Assembly (NCBI GenBank): GCA_016700175.1
Contig: CP065003.1
Location: 3,234,001 to 3,298,000, forward strand
DNA: 64,000 bases
Direction: 5' to 3'
From: Acidobacteriota bacterium
Lineage (GTDB): Bacteria; Acidobacteriota; Blastocatellia; Pyrinomonadales; Pyrinomonadaceae
Made by a program: the position numbers and the translations under genes. This document shows, one piece after another, positions 1 to 8,431 of the stretch. The first letter of the stretch is position 1. Each line of letters opens with the position of its first letter. Under the pieces are notes generated by a model. It did no database searches. It was not told the origin of the DNA and worked only from the letters and a program-made list of their open reading frames with translations.

Positions 1-541
1 ATCGAGATTTGAAGGGCACGAAGGCCAGCACCAGCATTGAAATGGACACTATGACTGCCGCCACAATACTCCAAAGAAGGAGCTCTGCTATATAAGCTCC
101 GGTAATTCCCATCTCATTGGACGGGATCGAACTGTTTGGGCTAAGTGCCTCGAGAACCAACAGGTGAGCTTTCCAGTAGAGCCAGGTGGGAAGTAAATAA
201 AGGACGCCGGCAGCCCCGAAGAACCAGACCGGCGGCGATGCAGTTCTGGTTCGCACAAAGATCCGGCGTACCAGAATGACGATCATGACCAGTCCGCTTA
301 CTATAGCCAGATAAAGGGGACCGACAGCAATAAACGATGCTCTGGTCATTATTTCTGTTACTTCGGCGGTTCCCGCAGATTCATCCGCACTCAAAGCTAC
401 GAACATTTCCAGAACTAGCTTCGAACTCACGACCACACCGACAACCGGTAAAAGGCACGAGAAAACCGCGATCAGACGAATGGGAATTGAGACCTTCAAA
501 CGAGGCTCTTCTTCAGGTGCATTGAACAATGAAACGTCCAT
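1..541 (-). CDS. Multi-pass membrane protein, truncated by the window edge
   Basis: An open frame without any stop runs from an ATG at 541 on the minus strand past position 1, so at least 180 residues are coded and the C-terminus is missing. An AAGGA Shine-Dalgarno-like sequence lies about 9 nt before the ATG. The N-terminus is acidic and soluble (MDVSLFNAPEEEP), then four hydrophobic segments follow at roughly residues 21-43, 68-90, 100-122 and 145-170. I see no motif that assigns a family. It is clearly protein-like (membrane topology, RBS, no stops), but its function is unknown. Confidence 0.75.
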   Translation of the reverse strand, partial: MDVSLFNAPEEEPRLKVSIPIRLIAVFSCLLPVVGVVVSSKLVLEMFVALSADESAGTAEVTEIMTRASFIAVGPLYLAIVSGLVMIVILVRRIFVRTRTASPPVWFFGAAGVLYLLPTWLYWKAHLLVLEALSPNSSIPSNEMGITGAYIAELLLWSIVAAVIVSISMLVLAFVPFKSR

Positions 542-1152
542 AAGGCTATTCCTTGTCTGCAGAACAGGTGGTCCGGATCAATAGTGAAAAGAAATTACGA
601 AAAAGGAGATCGGGAACGGGTCGAACGGAAGTTTATACGCCGTGTAAGCCTCCCATAAAACAGTACCAGACATAAATACAGTTTTCGGTCACAATGGACG
701 ATAACCAAGGAGACCGAGAATGAGACAAGCCAGATTCACCGAGAACCAGCTCTCGACATTTACCTGTTTCAACGAAACAAGTCCCTCGGTGCTCTCTGCG
801 TGCTCCACCGTTGTTTTCCATCCACGCTTCTGCGGCAAACCTCTTCTTAAGCTCGAGCTGTATTCGACCTTGAACAGCTGCCCGTCGTCGGGTGATTGTT
901 ATAGCATGCGGCGGCCTTGTATTCGTCCCGGTATTTGGTAGGCTCAATTCTCACGATGGATTCCGGAATGTATATCGACCCCGATTTCCGCACTTTGAAA
1001 GCGGAATTTCAGAGCGCAGAATTGAAGTTGAATGGGAAGGGAAAGCCAGTTGAAATCAACGAAAAGTGACCGGAAAACCCATGTCCGGGTTTCAAGGGAG
1101 AAACTAGACTCATCCTGCTCTGGGCACCTGTAAATAGATCCTCTTAAAGTAG
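542..1152. other. Spacer without a convincing gene
   Basis: Short open frames exist on both strands, but none combines an RBS with protein-like composition. The best candidate is a plus-strand frame from a GTG at 892 to 1050, coding about 52 residues with one hydrophobic stretch and a basic tail. It has no clear RBS and may be a gene remnant. A second 37-codon frame starts at 956. No palindromic family A or B element lies here. Confidence 0.4.
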
Positions 1153-2853
1153 ATGCATCAGGTATTGAAGCCCAAGCTGCTGACCGTTATCCAGGCGGGC
1201 TACACGAAGAAACTGTTTTTCGCTGATCTGACGGCGGGCATTACCGTGGGGGTCGTTGCGTTGCCGCTTTCGATCGCCCTGGCGATCGCGTCGGGCGCAA
1301 AACCTGAGCAGGGCTTGATCACGGCAATCATTGCCGGATTCGTGATTGCCGTCTTGGGAGGAAGTCGTACACAGATCAGCGGTCCGACCGGGGCGTTTAT
1401 CGTCATCGTATACGGCATCATTCAGCAATACGGCTATCAGGGATTGGTTGTCGCAACACTCATCGCCGGAGTGCTCCTCATTCTAATGGGGCTCTTCCGA
1501 ATGGGAGCCCTTCTTAAGTTCGTGCCTTATCCGGTCACCGTTGGTTTTACATCGGGAATTGCGCTCCTCATATTTTCTTCCCAGTTAGGCGACTTTCTCG
1601 GACTGGGGATCAATCAGGTTCCGGCGGACTTCGTCGAAAAGTGGATTTCATACGGGGCAAATATCAGCACCCTAAACCGATACTCGTTATTGGTTGGAAT
1701 AGCCTCTGTCTTGGTAATCGTCTATTGGTCAAAGATCACACATCGCATCCCGGGAATGTTGGTCGCAATTGTCCTGATGACGATCGCTGTGCAATATTTC
1801 AATATTCCCGTAGACACGATCCAAAGCCGGTTCGGGGATGTTCCCAATTCGTTCCCTACACCCCATTTGCCGCTTGTCGATTGGCAGCTGGTCAAGAAAA
1901 TGTTCGCTCCGGGTGTGACGCTCGCGTTGCTCGCGGGTCTGGAATCACTCCTTTCCTCGGTAGTCGCAGACGGAATGCTTGGCACCCGGCATCGATCCAA
2001 TATGGAACTGGTGGCCCAGGGTGCCGGGAACATCGCTTCGGTCGCTTTTGGGGGTCTGCCCGCCACCGGCGCTATTGCCCGCACAGCCACAAACATTAAG
2101 AACGGAGGGCGAACTCCGGTCGCCGCCGTGGTCCATTGCGTCGTTCTGCTCGTCATATTTCTGTTTGCAGGACAATGGGCTTCCCTGATACCGCTCGCAA
2201 CTCTCGCGGCCGTGCTGATCGTGGTCGCCTACAATATGAGCGAATGGCGCGAGTTCCTTTATCTCTCCAAGAGTACGAAAAGCGACTTAGCCGTTCTGTT
2301 GATTACCTTTTTCCTGACGGTTCTCGTGGACCTGACGACTGCCATTCAAGTCGGCGTACTTCTTGCGGCATTCCTGTATTTGCAGAGGATGTCGACCAAC
2401 ACTCAGCTAAGAGACATTTCGGAGAATTTCCGAGAGCGGGATGACTCGGAAGCCCGTGATATGTCGAAGATCTCTATTCCGCCTGGTGTTGAAGCCTTTG
2501 AGATCTACGGTTCACTTTTCTTCGGAGCGGTCGAGCATTTCAGGGATGCCTTAAGGCGGGTTTCCGGACGGCCGAGGGTGCTGATACTCCGAATGAGAGA
2601 CGTGTTGTCGATTGACGCCAGCGGCCTTCACTCTCTGAGCGACCTGCACAATGACTTGCAAAGGCATGGAACGGTCCTGGTTTTCTCAGCGATCTCGCCT
2701 CCCGTATTTCAACTGATGAAAAGGAGCGGCTTCGTGGATTCGGTCGGAAAAGACAAATTCGGCGAGGACATTTTTCAGGCGATCGAGATCTCACGCCGAT
2801 TTCTGGCTGAAGAAACGGCAGAAGTTCTGGATCCGGAAGAACCTTCCAAATAG
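1153..2853 (+). CDS. SulP-family anion transporter with C-terminal STAS domain
   Basis: This 566-residue protein has the SulP (SLC26/DauA-like) layout. A membrane core covers about residues 25-410, beginning with the conserved AGITVGVVALPLSIALAIA segment and continuing with the SGPTGAF signature near residue 80. A STAS domain follows at about 440-550, with a phosphorylatable-type loop around SIDASGLHSL. The family moves sulfate, bicarbonate or dicarboxylates by proton or sodium coupling; the substrate cannot be read from sequence. The length matches the family. The gene stands alone, and its start is preceded only by a weak purine stretch. No carbonic anhydrase or sulfate assimilation gene lies nearby to hint at substrate. 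Confidence 0.93.
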   Translation: MHQVLKPKLLTVIQAGYTKKLFFADLTAGITVGVVALPLSIALAIASGAKPEQGLITAIIAGFVIAVLGGSRTQISGPTGAFIVIVYGIIQQYGYQGLVVATLIAGVLLILMGLFRMGALLKFVPYPVTVGFTSGIALLIFSSQLGDFLGLGINQVPADFVEKWISYGANISTLNRYSLLVGIASVLVIVYWSKITHRIPGMLVAIVLMTIAVQYFNIPVDTIQSRFGDVPNSFPTPHLPLVDWQLVKKMFAPGVTLALLAGLESLLSSVVADGMLGTRHRSNMELVAQGAGNIASVAFGGLPATGAIARTATNIKNGGRTPVAAVVHCVVLLVIFLFAGQWASLIPLATLAAVLIVVAYNMSEWREFLYLSKSTKSDLAVLLITFFLTVLVDLTTAIQVGVLLAAFLYLQRMSTNTQLRDISENFRERDDSEARDMSKISIPPGVEAFEIYGSLFFGAVEHFRDALRRVSGRPRVLILRMRDVLSIDASGLHSLSDLHNDLQRHGTVLVFSAISPPVFQLMKRSGFVDSVGKDKFGEDIFQAIEISRRFLAEETAEVLDPEEPSK

Positions 2854-3008
2854 AGGGAATGTAGAAGGGATCGCCAGGAGAGAGATGGACCCCATTCGTT
2901 GGACAGTTTCGCGGCTAGTTTAAGGAGGAAAGCCATTCCGATTATGCCGCCAGTTTCAGAGGCCCGGGCTGTCGGGAACTCAATCAGAGAGTCTCCCGAG
3001 TGAGGCAG

Positions 3009-3117
3009 GGGCTCCGGTAGAGGTCCGGCGGAAATGCGAAACATTCGGCTCCTGACGGAGCCGGGGATCCCATCCGCATCGGTTGCTACAGACATTGTGC
3101 TCCTAACGGAGCGGAGG
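3009..3117. repeat. Family A palindromic element, degenerate copy
   Basis: It contains GGCTCCTGACGGAGCC and the right-end signature GCTACAGACATT followed by GTGCTCCTAACGGAGC, as in intact family A copies (compare 37223-37381). The left arm is badly worn. It is the family A copy on the left of the Fic gene. Confidence 0.6.
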
Positions 3118-3315
3118 TGCCGGCTTTCTCAATTGTAAGTCTTGCTACACGCGGAGCTGAGCTTCCCCGCGTTTCTGAGCTGGATCGATAGTAACAGAAA
3201 CCCATATAAAACGAGATCCGGAATATGTCGATCAACCCACGGTCCGCCGAACCGATCACCCCCCTCGCTCCCTGATTCATTCCTCGATAGCCGGCGAATG
3301 CTGGAAGGCACTTTC

Positions 3316-3327
3316 GGGGGGGGGGGG
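3316..3327. repeat. Homopolymer of 12 G
   Basis: Twelve consecutive G lie in the spacer between the SulP and Fic genes, about 310 bp before the Fic start. Such tracts slip in replication and are also prone to sequencing error. No gene reads through it. Confidence 0.7.
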
Positions 3328-3540
3328 AGAGGCGATGGCTTGGTATTTGATTTGAGAGGATTGGATGCGTGGGTGGCAGTGAGGAAAGAACACGCGACCT
3401 GCAGAAAGACGGGAAGTCTGACATTCAAACTGGACCAGTAAAGTAGCGCACGTCGACCCCCTCCGGCTCCGCCATTGCTTTCGATATCTCGGGGCGACCA
3501 TTCTGGCCACCATTCTCTCTCTCACCGGTGGCCTCTAAAC

Positions 3541-3642
3541 ATGTCACCTCATGTGAAATGCCCGGAAGTATATGTCACAAAAACGCGAAAATTGTGACAT
3601 ATTCTATTGACCTGTCACTTTGGGCGACATATTCTTCTTCCA
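3541..3642 (+). promoter_or_regulatory. Fic promoter with palindromic operator; leaderless start
   Basis: A perfect inverted repeat, TATGTCACAA (3571-3580) and TTGTGACATA (3592-3601), is separated by 11 nt. More TGTCAC-type half-sites lie at 3542 and 3613, with an inverted partner GCGACATA at 3624. A promoter fits between them: -35 TTGACC (3607-3612), 17 bp, -10 TATTCT (3630-3635). Transcription would begin about 6-7 nt later, at the ATG at 3642, which has no Shine-Dalgarno sequence. The mRNA is therefore probably leaderless, and the half-sites flank and overlap the promoter, which suggests repression. Confidence 0.7.
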
Positions 3643-4778
3643 TGCCCAAAAGCGCCGACACTACAACGGGTCCTTTACCGGAGTGGGATCCCGAAAGGCC
3701 ATACAACCAGCTACCCGATCTTCCTCCGCCAGTCGATCTCGAAACAAAGAAGATACTCAAGCAGTGCATTCTTTCCAGGGCCGCGGTCGCCGAGCTCAGG
3801 CAGGCGGCTCTTCGTATTCCAAACCAGGGGATACTTATCAATACCGTTCCTCTTCTGGAAGCCCAGGCCAGCACGGAGATCGAAAACATAGTTACAACTT
3901 CAGATCAGCTTTTTCGGTACCGAGACTCAGAAGAAAATGCAGATCCGGCCACGAAAGAGGCGCTCCGATACTGTCAGGCTCTTCTGAACGGATATCGATC
4001 CCTTACGAAGAAGCCTCTAAGCACTACTACAGCTGAGCAGGTTTGCAGCAAGATCAAAGACAAAGAAATGCGCGTGAGGCGGGTGCCCGGAACAGCCTTG
4101 TCAACGCCGGGAGGGAAAGTGATCTACACGCCTCCCGAAGGAGAATCGCTTCTGCGCGAGAAGCTGGCCAATTGGGAGCGGTTCCTTCATGAGCGGACGG
4201 ATCTCGATCCGCTGGTCAGAATGGCTGTCGGTCATTATCAGTTCGAAGCGATACACCCCTTCACCGACGGCAACGGGCGGACTGGACGGATTCTTAACAG
4301 CCTGTTCCTGATCCAGAAAGGGCTGCTGAGCCTTCCTATCCTTTACCTGAGCAGATACATTATCGACAACAAATCGGAGTACTACCGGCTGCTTCTGGAA
4401 GTGACAAGTGACGGATCTTGGGAGGAGTGGATATTGTTCGTTCTCAAAGGCGTAGCGGAAAATGCGAGATGGACCACGGGGAAGATCGAAGCAATAGTCA
4501 GCCTGTTTTTTGATACTGGCGCGTATGTGAAGGAAGAGCTTCCGAAGATATACTCCTTCGAGCTTGTCCAGGCGATCTTCGAACAGCCTTACTGCCGGAT
4601 CCAGAATCTTGTCGAACGAGACATAGCAGAGCGCCGGGCGGCCTCAAGGCACCTCAAGCAGCTTGTCGATATCGGTGTCTTGGAAGTGAAGAAGGCAGGC
4701 CGTGAGAAGCTTTTCATTCACAAGAAACTTCTTCGATTGCTTACCTCTGACAGTAACGGCTACAAAGCCTACGATTGA
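3642..4778 (+). CDS. Fic-family AMP transferase, class II self-inhibited, with C-terminal winged helix
   Basis: Fic proteins transfer AMP (or other phosphate-linked groups) from nucleotides to target proteins. The active-site loop HPFTDGNGRTGR is complete at residues 205-216, matching HPFx(D/E)GNGRxxR. An N-terminal inhibitory motif of the (S/T)xxxE(G/N) type, STEIEN, lies at residues 77-82; this is the class II arrangement in which the protein blocks its own ATP site. The last 80 or so residues look like a winged helix, so the protein may bind DNA itself. The start at 3642 is chosen over an in-frame ATG at 3528 because the promoter overlaps the upstream stretch and no RBS serves it. No separate antitoxin gene is present, as expected for class II. 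It could work as a toxin, a stress regulator or a defence factor. Confidence 0.92.
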   Translation: MPKSADTTTGPLPEWDPERPYNQLPDLPPPVDLETKKILKQCILSRAAVAELRQAALRIPNQGILINTVPLLEAQASTEIENIVTTSDQLFRYRDSEENADPATKEALRYCQALLNGYRSLTKKPLSTTTAEQVCSKIKDKEMRVRRVPGTALSTPGGKVIYTPPEGESLLREKLANWERFLHERTDLDPLVRMAVGHYQFEAIHPFTDGNGRTGRILNSLFLIQKGLLSLPILYLSRYIIDNKSEYYRLLLEVTSDGSWEEWILFVLKGVAENARWTTGKIEAIVSLFFDTGAYVKEELPKIYSFELVQAIFEQPYCRIQNLVERDIAERRAASRHLKQLVDIGVLEVKKAGREKLFIHKKLLRLLTSDSNGYKAYD

Positions 4779-4882
4779 CCGTTCCGTTTCGATTCGGATC
4801 TGCTTTTCCCACTGCAGAATCCTGGCAAGGACCTGCGAAATACGAACGCAGTCCCACAGGTGCTGGATCTCCCGTGCAGTGG

Positions 4883-5040
4883 TTGCGCTCCTAGCGGAGC
4901 GTGCGACTCATTTTGGGACGGCTTTCTACAGACGTTTGGCTCCTACGGAGCCGAAGAAGTTCAGCCCCGATGGGGCTGCGGCCTTTGTCTGAGGACCAGC
5001 GCTACAGACATTTGGCTCCTAAGGAGCGGAAGTAGTTCAG
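4883..5040. repeat. Family A element, rearranged copy
   Basis: Internal hairpin GCGCTCCTAGCGGAGC (from 4886) is followed by two right-end signatures, CTACAGACGTTTGGCTCC and CTACAGACATTTGGCTCC, with an AGCCCCGATGGGGCT hairpin between them. The copy therefore seems to be a partial duplication of the right half. It lies about 105 bp after the Fic gene. Confidence 0.7.
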
Positions 5041-5111
5041 CCTCGCAATTCAAGACGCGGGCGCATTGGACAGGATTCCATCTCTGATAAGCAGGCATAA
5101 ACTGGATAGCT

Positions 5112-5252
5112 ATCAGTAGCCCCCCCGTCTCAACGCGTGGACAATAACACAGAACAGGATCGGGGCTTCAGCCCCGAGTTAGCCGGCTGAAGCCGGCCGG
5201 GAATCTATTCGTTGTCCTTTGATCCCCCCCGTTGAAACGGGGGGCAACTGAT
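5112..5252. repeat. Family B palindromic element, complete
   Basis: A worn left arm (ATCAGTAGCCCCCCC from 5112) and an intact right arm ending GGGGGGCAACTGAT enclose two hairpins: GGGGCTTCAGCCCC and GCCGGCTGAAGCCGGC. This is the standard family B order. Spacer 5253-5330 also holds a family A scrap with GCGCTCCGAAAGGAGCGC. Confidence 0.75.
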
Positions 5253-5330
5253 GGAAAGGAAGCCCGCGAAATGCACCGCGCTCCGAAAGGAGCGCAATGT
5301 CTGTAGAAGCGGCCGACCCAACAATATCGC

Positions 5331-5616
5331 GGGGGCTGTCTCAAAAGCAGCGCCTCCCCCTGCCCGAACCGGGTGAGGATAATTCTGGAAAGAAACTCGA
5401 TCAGTTGCCCCCCGTTTCAACGAGGGGATCAAGAGGTGCCCCCTGAGATCTATCGCCGGCTTTAGCCGGCTGTTTTGAGGGGCTGAAGCCCCTTTCCGCT
5501 TTGGGGCCTCTGCCCCCCCCGCTAAAGCGAGGGGCAACTGATCTTCCATTTCCAGGAAGTCAGACCATTCGGCGCGAATATCAAGCGACACAAGAGTTCC
5601 TTTTGAGACAGCCTCC
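5331..5616. mobile_element. MITE-like element with inverted ends of the GGCTGTCTCAAAAG type
   Basis: The left end GGGGGCTGTCTCAAAAGC (from 5331) and the reverse complement of the right end, GGAGGCTGTCTCAAAAGG (ending 5616), match at 16 of 18 positions. The 286-bp interval codes nothing and contains a complete family B element at 5399-5542. Ends containing GGCTGTCTCAAAA are familiar from several transposase families, so a non-autonomous insertion is plausible. I could not establish a target-site duplication. Confidence 0.5.
5399..5542. repeat. Family B palindromic element, complete
   Basis: Outer arms GATCAGTTGCCCC and GGGGCAACTGATC are perfect complements, each followed inward by its own hairpin (CCCCCGTTTCAACGAGGGG type). 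The inner hairpins are GCCGGCTTTAGCCGGC and GGGGCTGAAGCCCC. This is one of the best preserved copies. Confidence 0.8.
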
Positions 5617-5635
5617 GAACTTGCTGAAGCGAGAT

Positions 5636-5712
5636 TCGGCTCCTAACGGAGCCCGATGTCATCTTGGCGAACCGTTGCTACAGACATTGGGCTCCTGACG
5701 GAGCCGAAGAAG
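5636..5712. repeat. Family A element, short internally deleted form
   Basis: GGCTCCTAACGGAGCCCGATGTC and GCTACAGACATTGGGCTCC sit only about 20 bp apart, so the two internal hairpins are missing. The spacer from here to 6002 shows no further repeat or gene. Confidence 0.65.
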
Positions 5713-6002
5713 TTCAGCCTCGCGGGCTGAACGCGTTCCTATTCAACCGGATCCGTTCTTGGACAGCCGGTGCGATCCGCAGCACGCTATCGGTGGCAGG
5801 AGCGATGGGTTCCGTCTTGGATCATTCGACCGGTTTCCTGGGGGCGGAAGACAGGGATTCGACAGGAGCCAATAACCTACCCAAAGGATTCCGCGTATAC
5901 TCATATTCAAACCATTCGAGTTTGATTGGGCAGACCGGGCGGCCTACTGCCAATCATGAACCGGACCCGAGGACCCACGCCGGCTTACAATAAGGAAATA
6001 AT

Positions 6003-7319
6003 ATGAAGACCAGATCACTGCTGCTGTTTCTGATCGCCTTTTCGTTTCAGGCTTTTGCTCAATCACCCGCAAAGGGCCTTGAAGGCGCCTGGAGCGGCCT
6101 GCTTGACGCCGGCGGCACCAAACTTCGTTTGCTCGTGACCGTGACCAAGTCGGAGTCGGGGACATACACGGGCAAATTTGAAAGCCTGGATCAAGGCGCG
6201 ACGGTCCCGATCGATTCGATCGATCTCGATGGCGACAACGCGCGCTTCGAAGTAAAGGCGGCCGGAATCGTCTTCGAAGGCGTTCTCAACAAAGACCGGA
6301 CGGAGTGGGCCGGGAAGTTCATGCAGGGCGGCCAGACCATCCCGCTTACATTCACACGGGGCGAGCCGGCAGCTTCTTCGGCAAAAAAGCCGGCGCCAAA
6401 ACCGGACTATTCTGCACCGCCTGACGCGCCTTACACCGCGGAGGATGTGCAGGTTAAGACGCCGATGGGACACGTGCTCGCCGGGACATTGACGCTCCCG
6501 AAAAGCGCAAGCGGCGAGAAACCGTCACCCGCGATCGTCATCATCACGGGTTCCGGCCGGCAGAACCGCGACGGCGAACTCGGTTTCGAAGGATACCGGC
6601 CGTTTAGACAGATCGCCGATTCGCTGGCGCGAAGAGGCATAGCAATGCTCCGTATGGACGACCGCGGAACGGGGGAATCGGGCGGTGAGTTCAAGGGCGC
6701 GACAAGCGCCGATTTTGCGGAGGACATCCGTGCCGGACTTGCGTATCTGCGAGGCCGTTCAGAGATCAATGCGGGCCGGCTCGGAGTGCTCGGTCACAGC
6801 GAGGGCGCCTTGATCGCGCCTATGGTTGCCGAAAAGGAAGCCGGCTTGCGTGCCATAGTGCTGCTTGCAGGAGTTGCGGAACCCGCACGCAGCGCGCTGC
6901 ACTTCCAGATGAAGAACATCTACGATCACGACACTTCGCTCACGCCCGAAAAACGCGAGGAGCTGATCAAAGCGATTCCCCAGAGGATCGACGCGATGAT
7001 GGAAGCTGATCCGTGGATGAAGTTCTTCGTCACCTACGACCCCGCGGCGACGATGCGCAAAGTGAAGACACCGGTGCTGATACTCACAGGCTCGAACGAC
7101 AAGCAGGCGGTACCGGAGCAGGTGGTGCTGATGAAGGCGGCCTTCAAGGCGGGTGGCAATGAGGACGTGACCGCAAAGGTCCTGCCGGGCTTGAACCACC
7201 TGTTCGTGGAGGACGCCGACGGCTTCGCGGGCAACTATAAAAATCTTCCGCCGCCCGTGGCGATCCGGTCCGATGTCCTGGAGATCATTGCAGACTGGCT
7301 GGCGAAAAGGCTGCGATAA
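6003..7319 (+). CDS. Exported alpha/beta hydrolase (S33/prolyl-oligopeptidase type)
   Basis: This 438-residue protein has a signal peptide ending about residue 19 (AFA-Q). A beta-rich N-terminal domain covers about 25-120, followed by a Pro/Lys/Ala linker. The alpha/beta hydrolase domain starts at about 145. The nucleophile elbow GHSEG places the catalytic serine at 266, LTGSND supplies a likely acid region near 360, and LNHLF a likely histidine near 400. The family cleaves esters or short peptides; here it would act in the periplasm or outside the cell. The small N-terminal domain is typical of many acidobacterial and Bacteroidetes hydrolases. It is monocistronic; the downstream gene is convergent. 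Confidence 0.88.
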   Translation: MKTRSLLLFLIAFSFQAFAQSPAKGLEGAWSGLLDAGGTKLRLLVTVTKSESGTYTGKFESLDQGATVPIDSIDLDGDNARFEVKAAGIVFEGVLNKDRTEWAGKFMQGGQTIPLTFTRGEPAASSAKKPAPKPDYSAPPDAPYTAEDVQVKTPMGHVLAGTLTLPKSASGEKPSPAIVIITGSGRQNRDGELGFEGYRPFRQIADSLARRGIAMLRMDDRGTGESGGEFKGATSADFAEDIRAGLAYLRGRSEINAGRLGVLGHSEGALIAPMVAEKEAGLRAIVLLAGVAEPARSALHFQMKNIYDHDTSLTPEKREELIKAIPQRIDAMMEADPWMKFFVTYDPAATMRKVKTPVLILTGSNDKQAVPEQVVLMKAAFKAGGNEDVTAKVLPGLNHLFVEDADGFAGNYKNLPPPVAIRSDVLEIIADWLAKRLR

Positions 7320-7349
7320 AGCCTCTGATCTCACGCACCTGCGAATTAC

Positions 7350-8321
7350 TCAGTCCAGCGAAACTTCGGCCCCGACCGAGTTCTCTTTCGCCCGGCGGTA
7401 GATCTCGTTTCCCACGGCTATATCGAGCCCCGCGTTTCCAACCGACTTGAAGAACGTGATCGCTTCGTTCGTCTCCCTCCCGACGCACTTTCCGAGTACG
7501 ATCTCGCCTATCTCGCAATCGATATCCGTCTCGCCGATCACACCCGCTTCGATCGCCCGGATCAGATCGCCCGCTTCCGACATCGCTCCGGAGAGAGAAT
7601 CGACCACGATCTTCGAGCATCTCTTCAGCGCCTCAAATCCGACTTCCCGCATTTCCGGCGTGAACGAGCCGATACCGTTGATGTGAGTTCCCGCTGTCAG
7701 TCCGGCACCATCGAATACCGGTTCGTTTGAAGTAGTCGCAGTGCAGACGATGTCCGAACTCCCGACCGCCTCGTCCGCGGATCTTACACTTTCGATCGGA
7801 AACGATTCTCCGAGGTCTTTGCTGAACCTGTCGAACGCCGCCGCATCCGTATCAAATGCATATACCTCTTTTATGTCCCGGACCGCGCAGACCGCGGGAA
7901 CGATCGTCCTGCTTTGAGCCCCAAGTCCGATCATCGCCATCGTCGAAGAATCCTCGCGCGAAAGAAGCTTTGTCGCCAATCCGACCGAAGCTCCCGTGCG
8001 GAGCGCCGTCAGGTAAGCTCCCTCGATCAGAGCCAAAGGCCGCCCGTCCGTCGGATCGAAGACGTTCACGATCCCGTAGATCGAGGGCTTGCCCTCGGAA
8101 CGGTTTCCGGGGAAAACGGAAACGATCTTCACCGCCAGCGAATCCTCGCCGGAAAGATGACCGGGCATTATTAAGGTAACGCCGTCTTCGGTCTTGAGGC
8201 CGATGCGGTCCGGCACGTTCGCGGTCCCGGCGGACAGCTCCGCGTACGCCCTTGCGACGCACGGGATCGCTTCCGACACCGGGAGCAGATCTTCGACGTC
8301 TTGTCTGGAGATGATGAGCAT
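7350..8321 (-). CDS. Ornithine cyclodeaminase / mu-crystallin family dehydrogenase
   Basis: This 323-residue protein covers the full family length. The N-terminal dimerisation half carries the conserved GxxxPxR-like DRIGLKTEDG region and KIVSVFPGNR. The nucleotide-binding half begins with MIGLGAQSR at about residue 130. Family members include ornithine cyclodeaminase, alanine dehydrogenase, ketimine reductase and pyrroline-2-carboxylate reductase, which act on amino or imino acids with NAD(P). The exact substrate cannot be decided. No arginine or proline catabolism genes lie nearby. It is on the minus strand, 110 bp after the sigma-54 regulator gene, and could be read through from it. Confidence 0.88.
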   Translation of the reverse strand: MLIISRQDVEDLLPVSEAIPCVARAYAELSAGTANVPDRIGLKTEDGVTLIMPGHLSGEDSLAVKIVSVFPGNRSEGKPSIYGIVNVFDPTDGRPLALIEGAYLTALRTGASVGLATKLLSREDSSTMAMIGLGAQSRTIVPAVCAVRDIKEVYAFDTDAAAFDRFSKDLGESFPIESVRSADEAVGSSDIVCTATTSNEPVFDGAGLTAGTHINGIGSFTPEMREVGFEALKRCSKIVVDSLSGAMSEAGDLIRAIEAGVIGETDIDCEIGEIVLGKCVGRETNEAITFFKSVGNAGLDIAVGNEIYRRAKENSVGAEVSLD

Positions 8322-8431
8322 TGCGGCTCGGCCCGCAAAACAGGTCGGGTCCGACGCTTAGTATAAACGGCTTTTCTACCGAAGATCAGCCGTACTCGCG
8401 GATCTCGATCAGCTGGTTCGAACCTATACTC

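Noticed and set aside
720..1069. Short frames at 720-941, 892-1050 and 956-1069
   Set aside because: No RBS or family resemblance; at most a worn gene remnant, so they are not listed as genes.
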